In this document: in pieces, positions 28,165-40,516 of the stretch | Layout: each line of letters begins with the position of its first letter | How positions within the stretch are numbered: the stretch's first letter is position 1 | From: Rhodocaloribacter litoris | Lineage (GTDB): Bacteria; Bacteroidota; Rhodothermia; Rhodothermales; ISCAR-4553 | Direction of reading: 5' to 3' | DNA: 64,000 nucleotides | Assembly: GCF_011682235.2 (NCBI RefSeq) | Contig: NZ_CP076718.1 | Coordinates: 3,706,400-3,770,399 of the forward strand | Notes under the pieces: model-generated | The model's input: only the letters and a program-made list of their open reading frames with translations | Database searches by the model: none | What the model was told of the DNA's origin: nothing | Program-made: the position numbers and the translations under genes

Positions 28165-28923
28165 ATGTATCGCGTCCATCTGCAACAGTTTGAAGGTCCG
28201 CTGGACCTGTTGCTCTTCTTCATCCGCCGGGATGAACTGGACATCTACGACATCCCCATCGCGCAGATCGCCGACGAGTTTCTCGCCTACGTGCGCCTGC
28301 TGGAGGAGATCGACCTCGACGGCGTCGGGGATTTCCTCTACATGGCGGCGCTGCTGATCGGCATCAAAGCGCGGATGCTGTTGCCGTCGCCGGAGGTGGA
28401 CGAGGAGGGCGAGCCCCTCGATCCCCGGCGGGAACTCGTCGAGCGCCTGCTCGAATACATCCGGTTCAAGGAGGCGGCGCAGGCCCTGGCCGGCCGGCAC
28501 GAGGTCCGCGCCGAGCTGTTCACGCGGGGACGGGCGGCAGAGGTGCGGGACGGCGAGCGCCCGGATCCCTCGGAAGCCTTGCTGGAGAACAGCGTCTACG
28601 ACCTCGTTTCGGCCCTGCGGCGGATCCTGACCCGCCCGTCCGAGGAGCCCGTGCATCAGGTCCGGCGGGAGGAGTACACCATCGAGGAACAGTCGGCCTT
28701 CGTGCTCGCACAGGTGTTTTCGGGGCAGCGGGTGTCGTTCGTCCGGCTGGTGGCCGGTCGTACCCGGGCGTTCATCATCGCCACGTTTCTGGCCGTGCTC
28801 GAACTGGCCCGCCAGGGGCACCTGTCCCTCTATGTGGCCGCGACGGACGATTTTTATCTTGAGCGGTCCGGTCCGGTGCCCGCGGTCAACGGGGCGCCGG
28901 GCGGCGGCCACGAAACCGGGTGA
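28165..28923 (+). CDS. scpA: Segregation and condensation protein A
   Basis: Kleisin subunit of the SMC-ScpAB condensin that compacts and segregates the chromosome. It has 252 residues, opening with YRVHLQQFEGPLDLLLFFIR, the conserved N-terminal SMC-binding block, and then DIYDIPIAQIADEFLAYVRL. The C-terminal winged-helix region includes FVRLVAGRTRAFIIATFLAV. scpB follows after 66 bases. The SMC gene is not in the window. Confidence 0.93.
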   Translation: MYRVHLQQFEGPLDLLLFFIRRDELDIYDIPIAQIADEFLAYVRLLEEIDLDGVGDFLYMAALLIGIKARMLLPSPEVDEEGEPLDPRRELVERLLEYIRFKEAAQALAGRHEVRAELFTRGRAAEVRDGERPDPSEALLENSVYDLVSALRRILTRPSEEPVHQVRREEYTIEEQSAFVLAQVFSGQRVSFVRLVAGRTRAFIIATFLAVLELARQGHLSLYVAATDDFYLERSGPVPAVNGAPGGGHETG

Positions 28924-28989
28924 CCGGCCGGGGAAACCGAACCTTCGAAACGGATACGGCGCCGCCACACACAGCACGCACGGTGGAAC

Positions 28990-29694
28990 ATGGAGCACAT
29001 GCCGAACGGGGTGGTCGAGGACGGAGAAGACGTACCGAGGGCACGCAGCCTGGAGCGGGTGTGCGAGGCCATGATTTTCGCCGCCGACGAGCCGCTGCCG
29101 GCCCGGCGGATCGCCGACGTGTATGCCGAGGTGACCGGCCTGCCCCGGCCGTCCGAGGAGGAGATTGCGGCGGCCGTGGCCCGGCTCAACGCGGCGTATG
29201 AGGACACCGAGCGCACGCTGCGCATCCACACGTGGGCGGGCGGCTTCCGGATGGCCACGGTGCCGGAGGTGGCCCCGTTCCTGCGGGCCCTCTTTGCCGG
29301 GCAGCAACCCCGGCGGCTCTCGCGCTCGCTCATGGAGACGCTCGCCGTCGTCGCCTACCGGCAACCCACCACCAAACCGGAGGTCGACTACGTGCGCGGC
29401 GTGGACTCCGACTATGCCCTCCGGCGCCTGCTCGAACTCAACCTGGTCGACGTCGTCGGCCGCAGCGAGGCCGTCGGGCGGCCGCTGCTCTACGGTACCA
29501 CCCCCGCCTTCCTCGAACAGTTCGGTCTCCGAAGTCTCGATGAACTGCCGAACCTGCGCGAGGTTGAGGAGTTACTGAACGATCCGGCCTTCAACCGCGA
29601 ACGGGCCCGCCTGTTGATGGAAAAAGGGCTTCTCGACGGTGCCGAAGCAGGGCAGACACCGACCGGAGAGAAAGACGAAGCCTCGGACGCCTGA
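28990..29694 (+). CDS. scpB: Segregation and condensation protein B
   Basis: Partner of ScpA in the SMC condensin; forms dimers of winged-helix domains. It has 234 residues with EAMIFAADEPLPARRIADVY, the central LSRSLMETLAVVAYRQPTTK and the VDVVGRSEAVGRPLLYGTT wing, all typical of ScpB. It lies between scpA and an rsuA/rluB-type gene, a conserved order in many bacteria. Confidence 0.94.
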   Translation: MEHMPNGVVEDGEDVPRARSLERVCEAMIFAADEPLPARRIADVYAEVTGLPRPSEEEIAAAVARLNAAYEDTERTLRIHTWAGGFRMATVPEVAPFLRALFAGQQPRRLSRSLMETLAVVAYRQPTTKPEVDYVRGVDSDYALRRLLELNLVDVVGRSEAVGRPLLYGTTPAFLEQFGLRSLDELPNLREVEELLNDPAFNRERARLLMEKGLLDGAEAGQTPTGEKDEASDA

Positions 29695-29733
29695 GCCGGG
29701 GTTTTCTTGTATCAGCCGCTTTCGGAACCCGCC

Positions 29734-33223
<3,490 letters not shown>

Positions 33224-33291
33224 GGAGGGGCATGGTGGGTCGTGTGAGGTCGCTCGCCTCCCCTGCGTCCCACGTGGTGCGCCACGCGTGA

Positions 33292-33984
33292 TCAACCTGC
33301 TTCGGTGGGCGTCTCCGGGTAGGGGTAGAGGTGCGCGAGCCGGTGGGGATCGGTGCCGCGCAGGAAGTGGAGCCAGAGGCGCAGGTTGCGGAGCTGCTGC
33401 CGGAGTGCGCCGTGTGCCTCGAACCGCCGGGCCGCTGTCACGACGTGCTCGGGGCGGAAGCGGAACCCGCCGCGGCGGTGGAGGCGCCGGACGAGGTCGA
33501 GGTCTTCGAAGAGCGGCGCCTCGGAGAACCCGCCGAGGGCTTCGAAGACGGGGCGCCGGACGAACAGGCTCCGGTCGCCGAAGCAGATGGCGGGCCAGGG
33601 CAGCCGGGTGCAGAAGCCATAGAAGCGGAGCAGGGGGGTAGGGTGGTCGAAGGCCAGGCGGAAGGCGCCGGCCTCGGCGGACGGGTCGGCGAGGGTCTGC
33701 CGGATGAGGGCAAGGGCACCGGGTGGTGGGAGCGTATCGGCGTGCAGGAAGAAGAGCACCTCGCCCGAGGCCCGGGCCGCGCCGGCGTTCATCTGGCGTC
33801 CGCGCCCGCGCGGGCCGGTAAGCACCCGGGCGCCATGCCGCTCGGCCCGTGCGGTCGTGGCGTCCGTGGAGCCGCCGTCCACCACGAGGATCTCTTTGGG
33901 CTCAGTCTCCTGCGCCAGCGCTTCGAGCGTGCGCCCGATGTAGGCCGCCTCGTTGAGCGCCGGAATGACGACGGAAACGCGCAT
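33292..33984 (-). CDS. Family 2 glycosyltransferase (TIGR04283-like)
   Basis: A 230-residue GT-A glycosyltransferase of the TIGR04283 type. It opens VSVVIPALNEAAYIGRTLEA, has the nucleotide-binding ILVVDGGSTDAT and the metal-binding HAD (LHADTLPPP), and continues with FGDRSLFVRRPVFEALGGF and FEDLDLVRRL. There is no membrane helix. Members often occur with a partner of the TIGR04282 family, which is not adjacent here. The acceptor sugar or lipid is unknown. Confidence 0.85.
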   Translation of the reverse strand: MRVSVVIPALNEAAYIGRTLEALAQETEPKEILVVDGGSTDATTARAERHGARVLTGPRGRGRQMNAGAARASGEVLFFLHADTLPPPGALALIRQTLADPSAEAGAFRLAFDHPTPLLRFYGFCTRLPWPAICFGDRSLFVRRPVFEALGGFSEAPLFEDLDLVRRLHRRGGFRFRPEHVVTAARRFEAHGALRQQLRNLRLWLHFLRGTDPHRLAHLYPYPETPTEAG

Positions 33985-34019
33985 GGGGATGTTCGGACAG
34001 TCATGCCGCGTTCAACATC

Positions 34020-34064
34020 GAACGTGTAACGTTACACGTTCAACGTCAAACGTTACACGTTCAA
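34020..34064. repeat. Palindrome plus direct repeat upstream of glycosyltransferase
   Basis: A perfect 22-bp palindrome (34020-34041) is centred on AACGTT, with half-site GAACGTGTAAC. Its right half, AACGTTACACGTTCAA (34028-34043), is repeated exactly at 34049-34064, 21 bases on. The repeats lie between the mscS and glycosyltransferase genes. They look like a short dispersed repeat or a tandem operator. Confidence 0.6.
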
Positions 34065-34071
34065 ACGGTTT

Positions 34072-35163
34072 TCAGTCTGTCTCCGGCACATCCGTTTCCG
34101 GGGGAGAGGGGCGGTGCGGGTCCACGACGCGGCGGGGCGGGGTCTCTTTCTCCTCGCGCACGTAGAGGGTGCGGCGCGGGAAGGGGATCTCGATGCCGAG
34201 CTCGTCGAAGGTGCGTTTCAGCATCAGCCGCAGGTCCCGCTCGGCCTGGAACTGCTCGCCGGGGATCACCTGCACCACGACCCGGACGTTGACCGACGAC
34301 TCGCCGAAGCTCATGATCGCCTGCACGGTCGGCTTTTCCTCCTTGAGGATCTCGCGCCGCTCGGCGGCCCATTCGTTCGCCACCCGCTCGATGACCGGCA
34401 GGATGGTGTCGAGGTCCTGCTCGTAGGAGACGCCGACCTCGACGATCACCCGCGCAAAGTCGATGCTCCGGTTACCGAAGATGCGGAGCTCGCCGGCCGG
34501 GATCATGAGCACCTCGCCGTCGAACTTGCGCACCTTGATCAGTCGCACGCCGATGTGCTCGACCGTGCCGCTGTCGGCGCCGATCTTGACCATGTCGCCG
34601 ACGTGGATGGTGTCGTCGAAGAGGAGGAAGATGCCGCTGATCATGTCCTTGACGAGCGTCTGGGCGCCGAAGCCGATGGCCAGGCCCGCGATGCCGGCCG
34701 TGGCGATGAGCGCGCCCACGTCCACCCGCAGTTCGCTCAGCATCATGATGATGGCGATGGGCCAGAGGATGTACCGCGCCGCCGAGGAGATCAGGTTGCC
34801 GATGGTCGTGGCGCGCTGGCGCCGGGGGTGCAGGGCGGGCAACTCCTCGAACCGGTGGATCCAGCGGCGCACCATCTTGTCGAGCAGGCGGATGGTGAGG
34901 AAGGTCAGGAAGAAGATGAGCAGGATGTGCAGCAGGTGGACCAGCAGGCCCACCCACAGCGCGGCATCCAGGAGGATCGCCTTCAGTTCGTCGACGAACG
35001 TGCCGAACGAGGCGGGGTCGGCGAGGCGGAGGAGCGTCGAGTCCGACCGGAGGTGTTCGATGAACGAGAGGGTATCGACGGCGGTGGTGTCCGGGGCGGC
35101 CTGCAGCGTGTCCGGCGCGGCCTGCCGGGGGATCATCCGGGTAAGGGGACTGACCTGGGGCAT
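34072..35163 (-). CDS. MscS-family mechanosensitive channel (first copy)
   Basis: Inner-membrane channel that opens under membrane tension to release solutes. It has 363 residues: a ~65-residue N-terminal segment containing two QAAPDT repeats, about three helices (for example LLVHLLHILLIFFLTFLTIR), then the pore helix and beta domain (IATAGIAGLAIGFGAQTLVK, ISGIFLLFDDTIHVGDMVKI). It ends with the usual alpha/beta domain and a Pro-rich tail. It is next to a second mscS gene and corA on the same strand. Confidence 0.9.
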   Translation of the reverse strand: MPQVSPLTRMIPRQAAPDTLQAAPDTTAVDTLSFIEHLRSDSTLLRLADPASFGTFVDELKAILLDAALWVGLLVHLLHILLIFFLTFLTIRLLDKMVRRWIHRFEELPALHPRRQRATTIGNLISSAARYILWPIAIIMMLSELRVDVGALIATAGIAGLAIGFGAQTLVKDMISGIFLLFDDTIHVGDMVKIGADSGTVEHIGVRLIKVRKFDGEVLMIPAGELRIFGNRSIDFARVIVEVGVSYEQDLDTILPVIERVANEWAAERREILKEEKPTVQAIMSFGESSVNVRVVVQVIPGEQFQAERDLRLMLKRTFDELGIEIPFPRRTLYVREEKETPPRRVVDPHRPSPPETDVPETD

Positions 35164-35203
35164 GGGAGCAGGGATAGAAGGAGGCAGGGGACTTCGGGAT
35201 CGC

Positions 35204-36067
35204 TTACCGGTCTGCCTGCCGGATCTCGATCGGGGTCAGGGAGAGCGTCTCGTAGGGCATGTCAACGCCGGCGGCGGTCAGCGTCTCGAAGACGGCTTCC
35301 CGCAGGGCGAACCGTTTCTCCACATGGCGGCGCTCGTCACGGACCCAGGCTTGCAGCGACAGGGCTACATTGTAGTCGTTGAGGGCCGTGACCACCACCC
35401 GGGGAGGCGGGTCGTCGAGGTAGTCGGGGTCGTTGCGGACGAGCTCGAGCAGGAGCTGCCGCACCCGCCCGATGTTCTCCCGGTTGCCGACGGTCACCTC
35501 GACCTCGACGCGGAGGTGGGGGAAGTTGGTGTAGGAAGCCACCGTCGAGTTCAGGATTTCCGTGTTGGGAATGGCCAGCATCTTGCCATCGGGCGTGACG
35601 ACGCGCGTAGAGCGCAGGGTAATGCGATCGACCCGTCCGTACTTGTCACCCACCTCGATCAGGTCCCCGAGGACGAAGGGCCGGTCCCAGAAAATGAACA
35701 GGCCGGAGATGGTGTTCGAGAGCGCGTCGCGGGCGGCGAAGCCGATCGTCAGCCCGGCGATGCCGAGGCTGGCCACCAGGGAGGCGGTGTTGATTCCGAC
35801 GACGGCCAGCGCATGCACGAGGCCGAACAGCAGCAGGGCGTACTTCAAGACCGTCTCGACGAACGAGCGGGCCGTGGCATCGAGGTGGGTCCGGCGCAGA
35901 ACCGGATCGAGCAGCCGGTTCAGCAGGCGCCAGAGCAGGTAAAAGGCCAGGAAGACGATGGCGGCCACGATCAGGTCGGCCGCGAGGGTCACCAGCTTCT
36001 CACCCAGCGTGGCGGGCTCGAAATAGGACCGGAGCCGGGCGAGAATGCCCGAAAGGAAGGCGTCCAT
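35204..36067 (-). CDS. MscS-family mechanosensitive channel (second copy)
   Basis: A second small-conductance channel protein, 287 residues from the ATG at 36067. It has helices LVTLAADLIVAAIVFLAFYL and YALLLFGLVHALAVVGI, the pore helix LVASLGIAGLTIGFAARDAL, and the beta domain FIFWDRPFVLGDLIEVGDKY. The frame extends to 36142, but that would overlap corA by 41 bases, so I chose 36067. The channel-lining and gate residues look normal. The pair may have distinct gating thresholds. Confidence 0.9.
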   Translation of the reverse strand: MDAFLSGILARLRSYFEPATLGEKLVTLAADLIVAAIVFLAFYLLWRLLNRLLDPVLRRTHLDATARSFVETVLKYALLLFGLVHALAVVGINTASLVASLGIAGLTIGFAARDALSNTISGLFIFWDRPFVLGDLIEVGDKYGRVDRITLRSTRVVTPDGKMLAIPNTEILNSTVASYTNFPHLRVEVEVTVGNRENIGRVRQLLLELVRNDPDYLDDPPPRVVVTALNDYNVALSLQAWVRDERRHVEKRFALREAVFETLTAAGVDMPYETLSLTPIEIRQADR

Positions 36068-36101
36068 GCGCGTGGACCACGGATTGGTGGAACGGGCGGC
36101 G

Positions 36102-37163
36102 TCAGAGCCAGCGCTTGCGGCGGAAATATACGACGAGGGCAAGCCCTACGCCGAGCATGAAGGCCATGACGAGCGGGTACCCGTACTTGAAGTGCAGTTC
36201 CGGCATGTAGTCGAAGTTCATGCCGTAGATGCCGGCAATGAACGTGAGCGGGATGAAGATCGTGCCCATGATGGTCAGAAACTTCATGACCTCGTTCATC
36301 CGGTTGCTCAGGCTCGAGAGGTAGAGGTCCATGAGTCCGGCCAGGATCTCACGGAGCGATTCGACGATGTCGATCACCTGGATGCTGTGGTCATAGGCAT
36401 CCCGGAGGAAGGGCCGGGTTTCGTCCCGGATGAGGGGCGCCTCGATGCGTTCGAGGCCCAGAAAGAGCTCGCGCAGGGGCCAGACCGAACGGCGCATGAG
36501 GATCAGTTCGCGGCGCAGGTCGCGGATGTGTTGCTGGGTCGGCAGGGAGGGGTCGCGGAGGACGTCTTCCTCCAGCTCCTCGATACGCTCGCTGAGTTGC
36601 TCGAGGGCGACGAAGTAGTGGTCGACGATGACGTCGAGGAGGGCATAGGCCAGGTAGTCGGCACCGTTCCGCCGCAGGCGCCCGAGCCCGTTGCGCAGGC
36701 GGTGGCGGACGGGGTCCAGCACATCCCCGGGCCGTTCCTGAAACGAGAGGACGTAGCCCGTCCCCACGATCAGGCTCACCTGCTCCGCGTCGAGCTGTTG
36801 CCGGGCCGGGTTGAAGCGAAGCATCCGGACGACGATGAAGAGGTAGTCCTCGTAGGGCTCCACCTTCGGCCGCTGTTCCGTGCTGGCGATGTCCTCCTGA
36901 ACGAGGGGGTGGAGGCCAAAGTGCTCACCGAGCCGGCGGATCACCTCCACGTCGTGCACCCCGTCCACGTTGATCCAGGTCACGGTGGGAGAGTCCCGGT
37001 AGGCGAGGACCTCGTCGACCCGGGAGAACGTGTGTTCCGCGAAGGTGTCGGGCCCGTAGTCGAACACCTGGAAGGTGACCGGTTCGGTTCGCTCTTCGAG
37101 CGGGACCAGGGTACCGGGCGGCAACCCGAGTTTCTTCGAGCGTTTTTTGAGGTAACGGGGCAT
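36102..37163 (-). CDS. corA: Magnesium/cobalt transporter CorA
   Basis: Pentameric inner-membrane channel for Mg2+. It has 353 residues: a long cytoplasmic alpha/beta domain with a stalk helix (ISEREQL-like LEQLSERIEELEEDVLRD), then two C-terminal helices. The signature YGMNF lies between them (FIPLTFIAGIYGMNF), and the protein ends with a basic tail FRRKRWL. It heads a minus-strand group with two MscS channels. Confidence 0.93.
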   Translation of the reverse strand: MPRYLKKRSKKLGLPPGTLVPLEERTEPVTFQVFDYGPDTFAEHTFSRVDEVLAYRDSPTVTWINVDGVHDVEVIRRLGEHFGLHPLVQEDIASTEQRPKVEPYEDYLFIVVRMLRFNPARQQLDAEQVSLIVGTGYVLSFQERPGDVLDPVRHRLRNGLGRLRRNGADYLAYALLDVIVDHYFVALEQLSERIEELEEDVLRDPSLPTQQHIRDLRRELILMRRSVWPLRELFLGLERIEAPLIRDETRPFLRDAYDHSIQVIDIVESLREILAGLMDLYLSSLSNRMNEVMKFLTIMGTIFIPLTFIAGIYGMNFDYMPELHFKYGYPLVMAFMLGVGLALVVYFRRKRWL

Positions 37164-37359
37164 GGCAACCGGAGAGGAGGATGAACGACGGGACGAGCGA
37201 CCGGAAGGCCGGGCTTAAATTACGGGCGTTCGGGCTGAATCCCAATCCGGCCGGTGGAACCGGGGCCCGGGTATGGGGCCAGGGTCGCCTCGCTACGCCT
37301 GTCGGGGAATCAGGAGGGATAGGTGCTTGCTGCCGGCCTGAAAAAAATCCGTGCCCGTC

Positions 37360-37388
37360 TTGACAGGAGAGGGTAGGTGTTTTAATTT
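37360..37388 (+). promoter_or_regulatory. susC promoter
   Basis: Perfect -35 TTGACA (37360-37365), 17-base spacer and TAATTT (37383-37388). The inferred transcript start near 37395 lies about five bases before the 15-bp operator motif. Confidence 0.6.
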
Positions 37389-37399
37389 GCTCATAAAGA

Positions 37400-37419
37400 G
37401 ATAATATGACTTTATCATA
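37400..37419 (+). promoter_or_regulatory. Candidate GntR operator upstream of susC
   Basis: GATAATATGACTTTA (37400-37414) matches two other sites in the locus. This copy also contains two dyads: GATAA-N7-TTATC and the perfect TATGA-CTTTA-TCATA (37405-37419). Its position just after the promoter fits a repressor roadblock. Confidence 0.6.
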
Positions 37420-37493
37420 GGATGAATTGAAGCCGGATGATTGGTCCGGTTGCCGTTCGTTGCGCGTCCTGTTCACCTTAACCATACGGCTTT

Positions 37494-40460
37494 ATGGCAC
37501 GGCTGCTCGTCTGTCTTCTGCTTGCAGGGAGCCTTGTCCAGCGGGTCTTGGCGCAGGAGCATACCGTCCGGGGGCGGGTCATGTCCTCGGAGCAGGGAGA
37601 AGCGCTTCCGGGAACCAATGTGACCGTCAAGGGCACGACCATTGGGACGGCGACCGATATCGCCGGGCGCTATGAGTTGACGATTCCCTCACCGCAGGAT
37701 ACGCTGGTGTTTTCATTTGTCGGATACCGGCTTGTGGAGGTCCCGGTTGAGGGACGGACCGTGATCGATGTGGTGCTGGAGCCGCAGGTCTTCACCGGCG
37801 CGGAGCTCGTCGTGGTGGGCTATGGGGCTCAGGAACGGCGGGACATCACCGGTGCGATCGTCTCGGTCCCGACGCGGGAGATCCAGGAGTTGCCCGTGAT
37901 CGATGCCGGCCAGGTGTTGCAGGGACGCACGACGGGTGTGGTGGCGCTGGCGGCGGGGAACCGGCCGGGGGAGGGTGTCACCCTTCGCATCCGCGGGCGC
38001 CGTTCGCTGACGGCCTCGAACGATCCACTTTTCGTTGTGGACGGTATCCCGCTCGAAGGAGGGCTCAATGACATCAGCACGCAGGACATCGAATCGATCG
38101 AAGTGCTCAAGGATGCCTCCGCAACGGCGATCTACGGCTCGCGCGGGGCCAACGGCGTTGTGCTCATCACGACGAACCGGGGCGGCAACCATCCAACCCG
38201 CGTGACCTATGCCGCCTATGCCGGCGCCACGGAAGCTCTGGGCCGGCCCGACATGATGAACGCCCGGGAATTTGCCGACTTGCGCCGGGAGGCCAGCCGT
38301 GACCCGCTTACCGGGGAAATTCCGCCTGACGAAGAAATTTTCACCCAGGCCGAACTCGATGCACTGGCGCGGGGCATCAGCACCGACTACCAGGACCTGT
38401 TGCTCGAGCGCGGCTACCGCATGAACCATCACCTGGGTGTGGAGGGTGGAAACGCCACCACCCGCTTCTATCTCGCGGGAGATTATTTCGACGAACGGGG
38501 GATCATCCGCAGCCAGGGGTTCGAGCGCTATACGTTCCGTGTCAACCTGGATCATGACGTCTCCTCCCGTTTTCGTCTCGGGACCGCTGCCCAGATCTCA
38601 CGTCAGGTACAGCAATATGCGTCGAATCCGCTGGGGTCGGCCGTGGCCATGAATCCTTTGAGCGTGCCCTACGACGAAAATGGAAATCTCATCTTCCGGC
38701 CAGGAGCCGACCCGTTGCTGTTCAACCCGCTGGCCGACCTCGAACCCGGCAACTATCTCGACGAACGCACGCGCACCCGGGTCTTCGGCAACCTCTTCGC
38801 CGAACTCGACCTGACGCAGTCCCTGCGATACCGGGTCAACTTCGGGCCGGATGTGCAGAAGTACCGGCGCGGTCTGTTTCAGGGAAGCATCTCAGTAGCC
38901 CGGCAGGAGGGTTCTCCGCTGGCGCGCTATGAAACCGACGACATCTTTGCCTATACGCTGGAGAACATCATCACCTACGAACACATACTGGCCCCGGATC
39001 ATGCCCTGGATGTCACCGGCCTGTTCGGCATCCAGTCCTACCGCCGTGAATCCTCCTGGCTGGAAGGAACCGGTCTGCCTTACGAAACACAGCTCTTCTA
39101 CAACCTGGGGACTTCGGAAAACCTGCAGGATTTTGGCAGCACCCTGGCCGAGTGGGGGCTGATGTCGTTCATGGGACGGGTCAACTACCAGTTCAAGGAC
39201 CGCTACCTGCTGACCCTGACCGGCCGTTATGACGGTGCTTCGGTGCTGGCCGAAGGTAACAAATGGGGCTTTTTCCCCTCCGTGGGGCTGGGCTGGGTCG
39301 TCAGCGACGAGCCGTTCATGGCTGGGCAGGGACTCTTCTCCGAGTTGAAACTGCGGCTCAGCTACGGGCAGACGGGCAACCAGGCCATCGCCCCTTATCA
39401 GACCCGGGGGGCTCTCTGCCGCACGAACTATCTCTTCGGCGATGAAGCGGCCTTCGGTTTCCGGCCCTGTGCCATCGCCAATCCGGACCTGAAGTGGGAA
39501 ACGTCCACCACCGTGAACCTGGGCCTCGATTTCTCCCTCTGGGACGACCGCATTGCGGGTTCGATCGATCTCTACCAGACCCGTACGACCGATCTGCTAC
39601 TCGAGCGCCAGTTGCCCATCACCTCGGGATTTGCCAGCGTGACGACCAACCTGGGCGAGACCCGTAACCGGGGCTACGAACTCAACCTCAGAACACTCAA
39701 CGTCGAAACCGCCGTCTTCAGCTGGAGCACCGACCTGACGCTCTTTGGCAACGAGGAAAAAATCCTTGATCTCTACGGTACGGGAGAAGATGACGTGGGC
39801 AACGGCTGGTTCATCGGGCATCCCCTCACCGTCTGGTACGACTACGAGAAAGTTGGCATCTGGCAACTGGATGAAGCCGAAGAGGCCGCCTCCTACGGCC
39901 AGCGCCCGGGCGAGATCAAGGTGCGCGACGTGAACCGGGACGGAGTCATCAACGAAGAAGATCGCGTAATTCTCGGTACCGACCTGCCCAGGATCTCGGG
40001 CGGCATCACCAACCGGTTCCGCTACCGGAATTTCGACTTCTCCTTCTTCCTCTTCGGCAGCTTCGGGCACACCATCTTCAATGACTTCAAGGTGCAAAAC
40101 AGCACCCTGGCCAGCCGCTTCAACAACCTGGATCTGGACTACTGGACGCCGGATAATCCGACCAACGAGGCACCCCGGCCCAATCGTACGCAGGAGAATC
40201 CCATCTACGGTTCGACGCGGGGCTATCAACCGGGGGACTTCCTGAAGGTGCGTAACGTGCAACTGGGCTATACGTTGCCGGAAGCGTTTCTATCCCGTTT
40301 CGGCATGCAGTACATGCGGGTCTACGTGAGCGCCAACTCGCCGCTGGTCTTCTCGCGTCTGGAAGGAGGTCTTGATCCCGAGATGTACGGTGGGCGTGTG
40401 GAAGACGATAACGTACCGGCTCCCCGCCTCTACACGCTGGGCCTCAACGTCACGTTTTGA
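37494..40460 (+). CDS. SusC/RagA-type TonB-dependent outer-membrane transporter
   Basis: Outer-membrane importer for oligosaccharides, working with the lipid-anchored SusD protein. It has 988 residues: a signal peptide (LLVCLLLAGSLVQRVLA), a carboxypeptidase-like regulatory domain (~22-100), a TonB-dependent plug (GYGAQERRDITGAIVSVPTR through IYGSRGANGVVLITT) and a 22-strand barrel ending LYTLGLNVTF. It lies 56 bases before susD. The neighbours encode xylanase, alpha-glucuronidase and xylosidases, so the cargo is probably xylo-oligosaccharides carrying glucuronic acid. Confidence 0.94.
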   Translation: MARLLVCLLLAGSLVQRVLAQEHTVRGRVMSSEQGEALPGTNVTVKGTTIGTATDIAGRYELTIPSPQDTLVFSFVGYRLVEVPVEGRTVIDVVLEPQVFTGAELVVVGYGAQERRDITGAIVSVPTREIQELPVIDAGQVLQGRTTGVVALAAGNRPGEGVTLRIRGRRSLTASNDPLFVVDGIPLEGGLNDISTQDIESIEVLKDASATAIYGSRGANGVVLITTNRGGNHPTRVTYAAYAGATEALGRPDMMNAREFADLRREASRDPLTGEIPPDEEIFTQAELDALARGISTDYQDLLLERGYRMNHHLGVEGGNATTRFYLAGDYFDERGIIRSQGFERYTFRVNLDHDVSSRFRLGTAAQISRQVQQYASNPLGSAVAMNPLSVPYDENGNLIFRPGADPLLFNPLADLEPGNYLDERTRTRVFGNLFAELDLTQSLRYRVNFGPDVQKYRRGLFQGSISVARQEGSPLARYETDDIFAYTLENIITYEHILAPDHALDVTGLFGIQSYRRESSWLEGTGLPYETQLFYNLGTSENLQDFGSTLAEWGLMSFMGRVNYQFKDRYLLTLTGRYDGASVLAEGNKWGFFPSVGLGWVVSDEPFMAGQGLFSELKLRLSYGQTGNQAIAPYQTRGALCRTNYLFGDEAAFGFRPCAIANPDLKWETSTTVNLGLDFSLWDDRIAGSIDLYQTRTTDLLLERQLPITSGFASVTTNLGETRNRGYELNLRTLNVETAVFSWSTDLTLFGNEEKILDLYGTGEDDVGNGWFIGHPLTVWYDYEKVGIWQLDEAEEAASYGQRPGEIKVRDVNRDGVINEEDRVILGTDLPRISGGITNRFRYRNFDFSFFLFGSFGHTIFNDFKVQNSTLASRFNNLDLDYWTPDNPTNEAPRPNRTQENPIYGSTRGYQPGDFLKVRNVQLGYTLPEAFLSRFGMQYMRVYVSANSPLVFSRLEGGLDPEMYGGRVEDDNVPAPRLYTLGLNVTF

Positions 40461-40516
40461 CCGGCGCCGGCTGCAGCCAGCCGGTAGGTCTTTCTCCCCC
40501 TGTTTCGACTGACACC

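Larger units (their letters stand above)
37164..37493. other. Divergent intergenic region corA/susC
   Basis: 330 bases between corA (minus) and susC (plus). The part from ~37340 on is A+T-rich and holds the susC promoter (TTGACA at 37360-37365, 17 bases, TAATTT at 37383-37388) and the operator motif at 37400-37414. No gene is supported. I see no convincing promoter for corA. Confidence 0.5.

Noticed and set aside
36068-36142. Upstream extension of the second mscS gene
   Set aside because: It would overlap corA and lies outside the family; the ATG at 36067 starts the conserved region.
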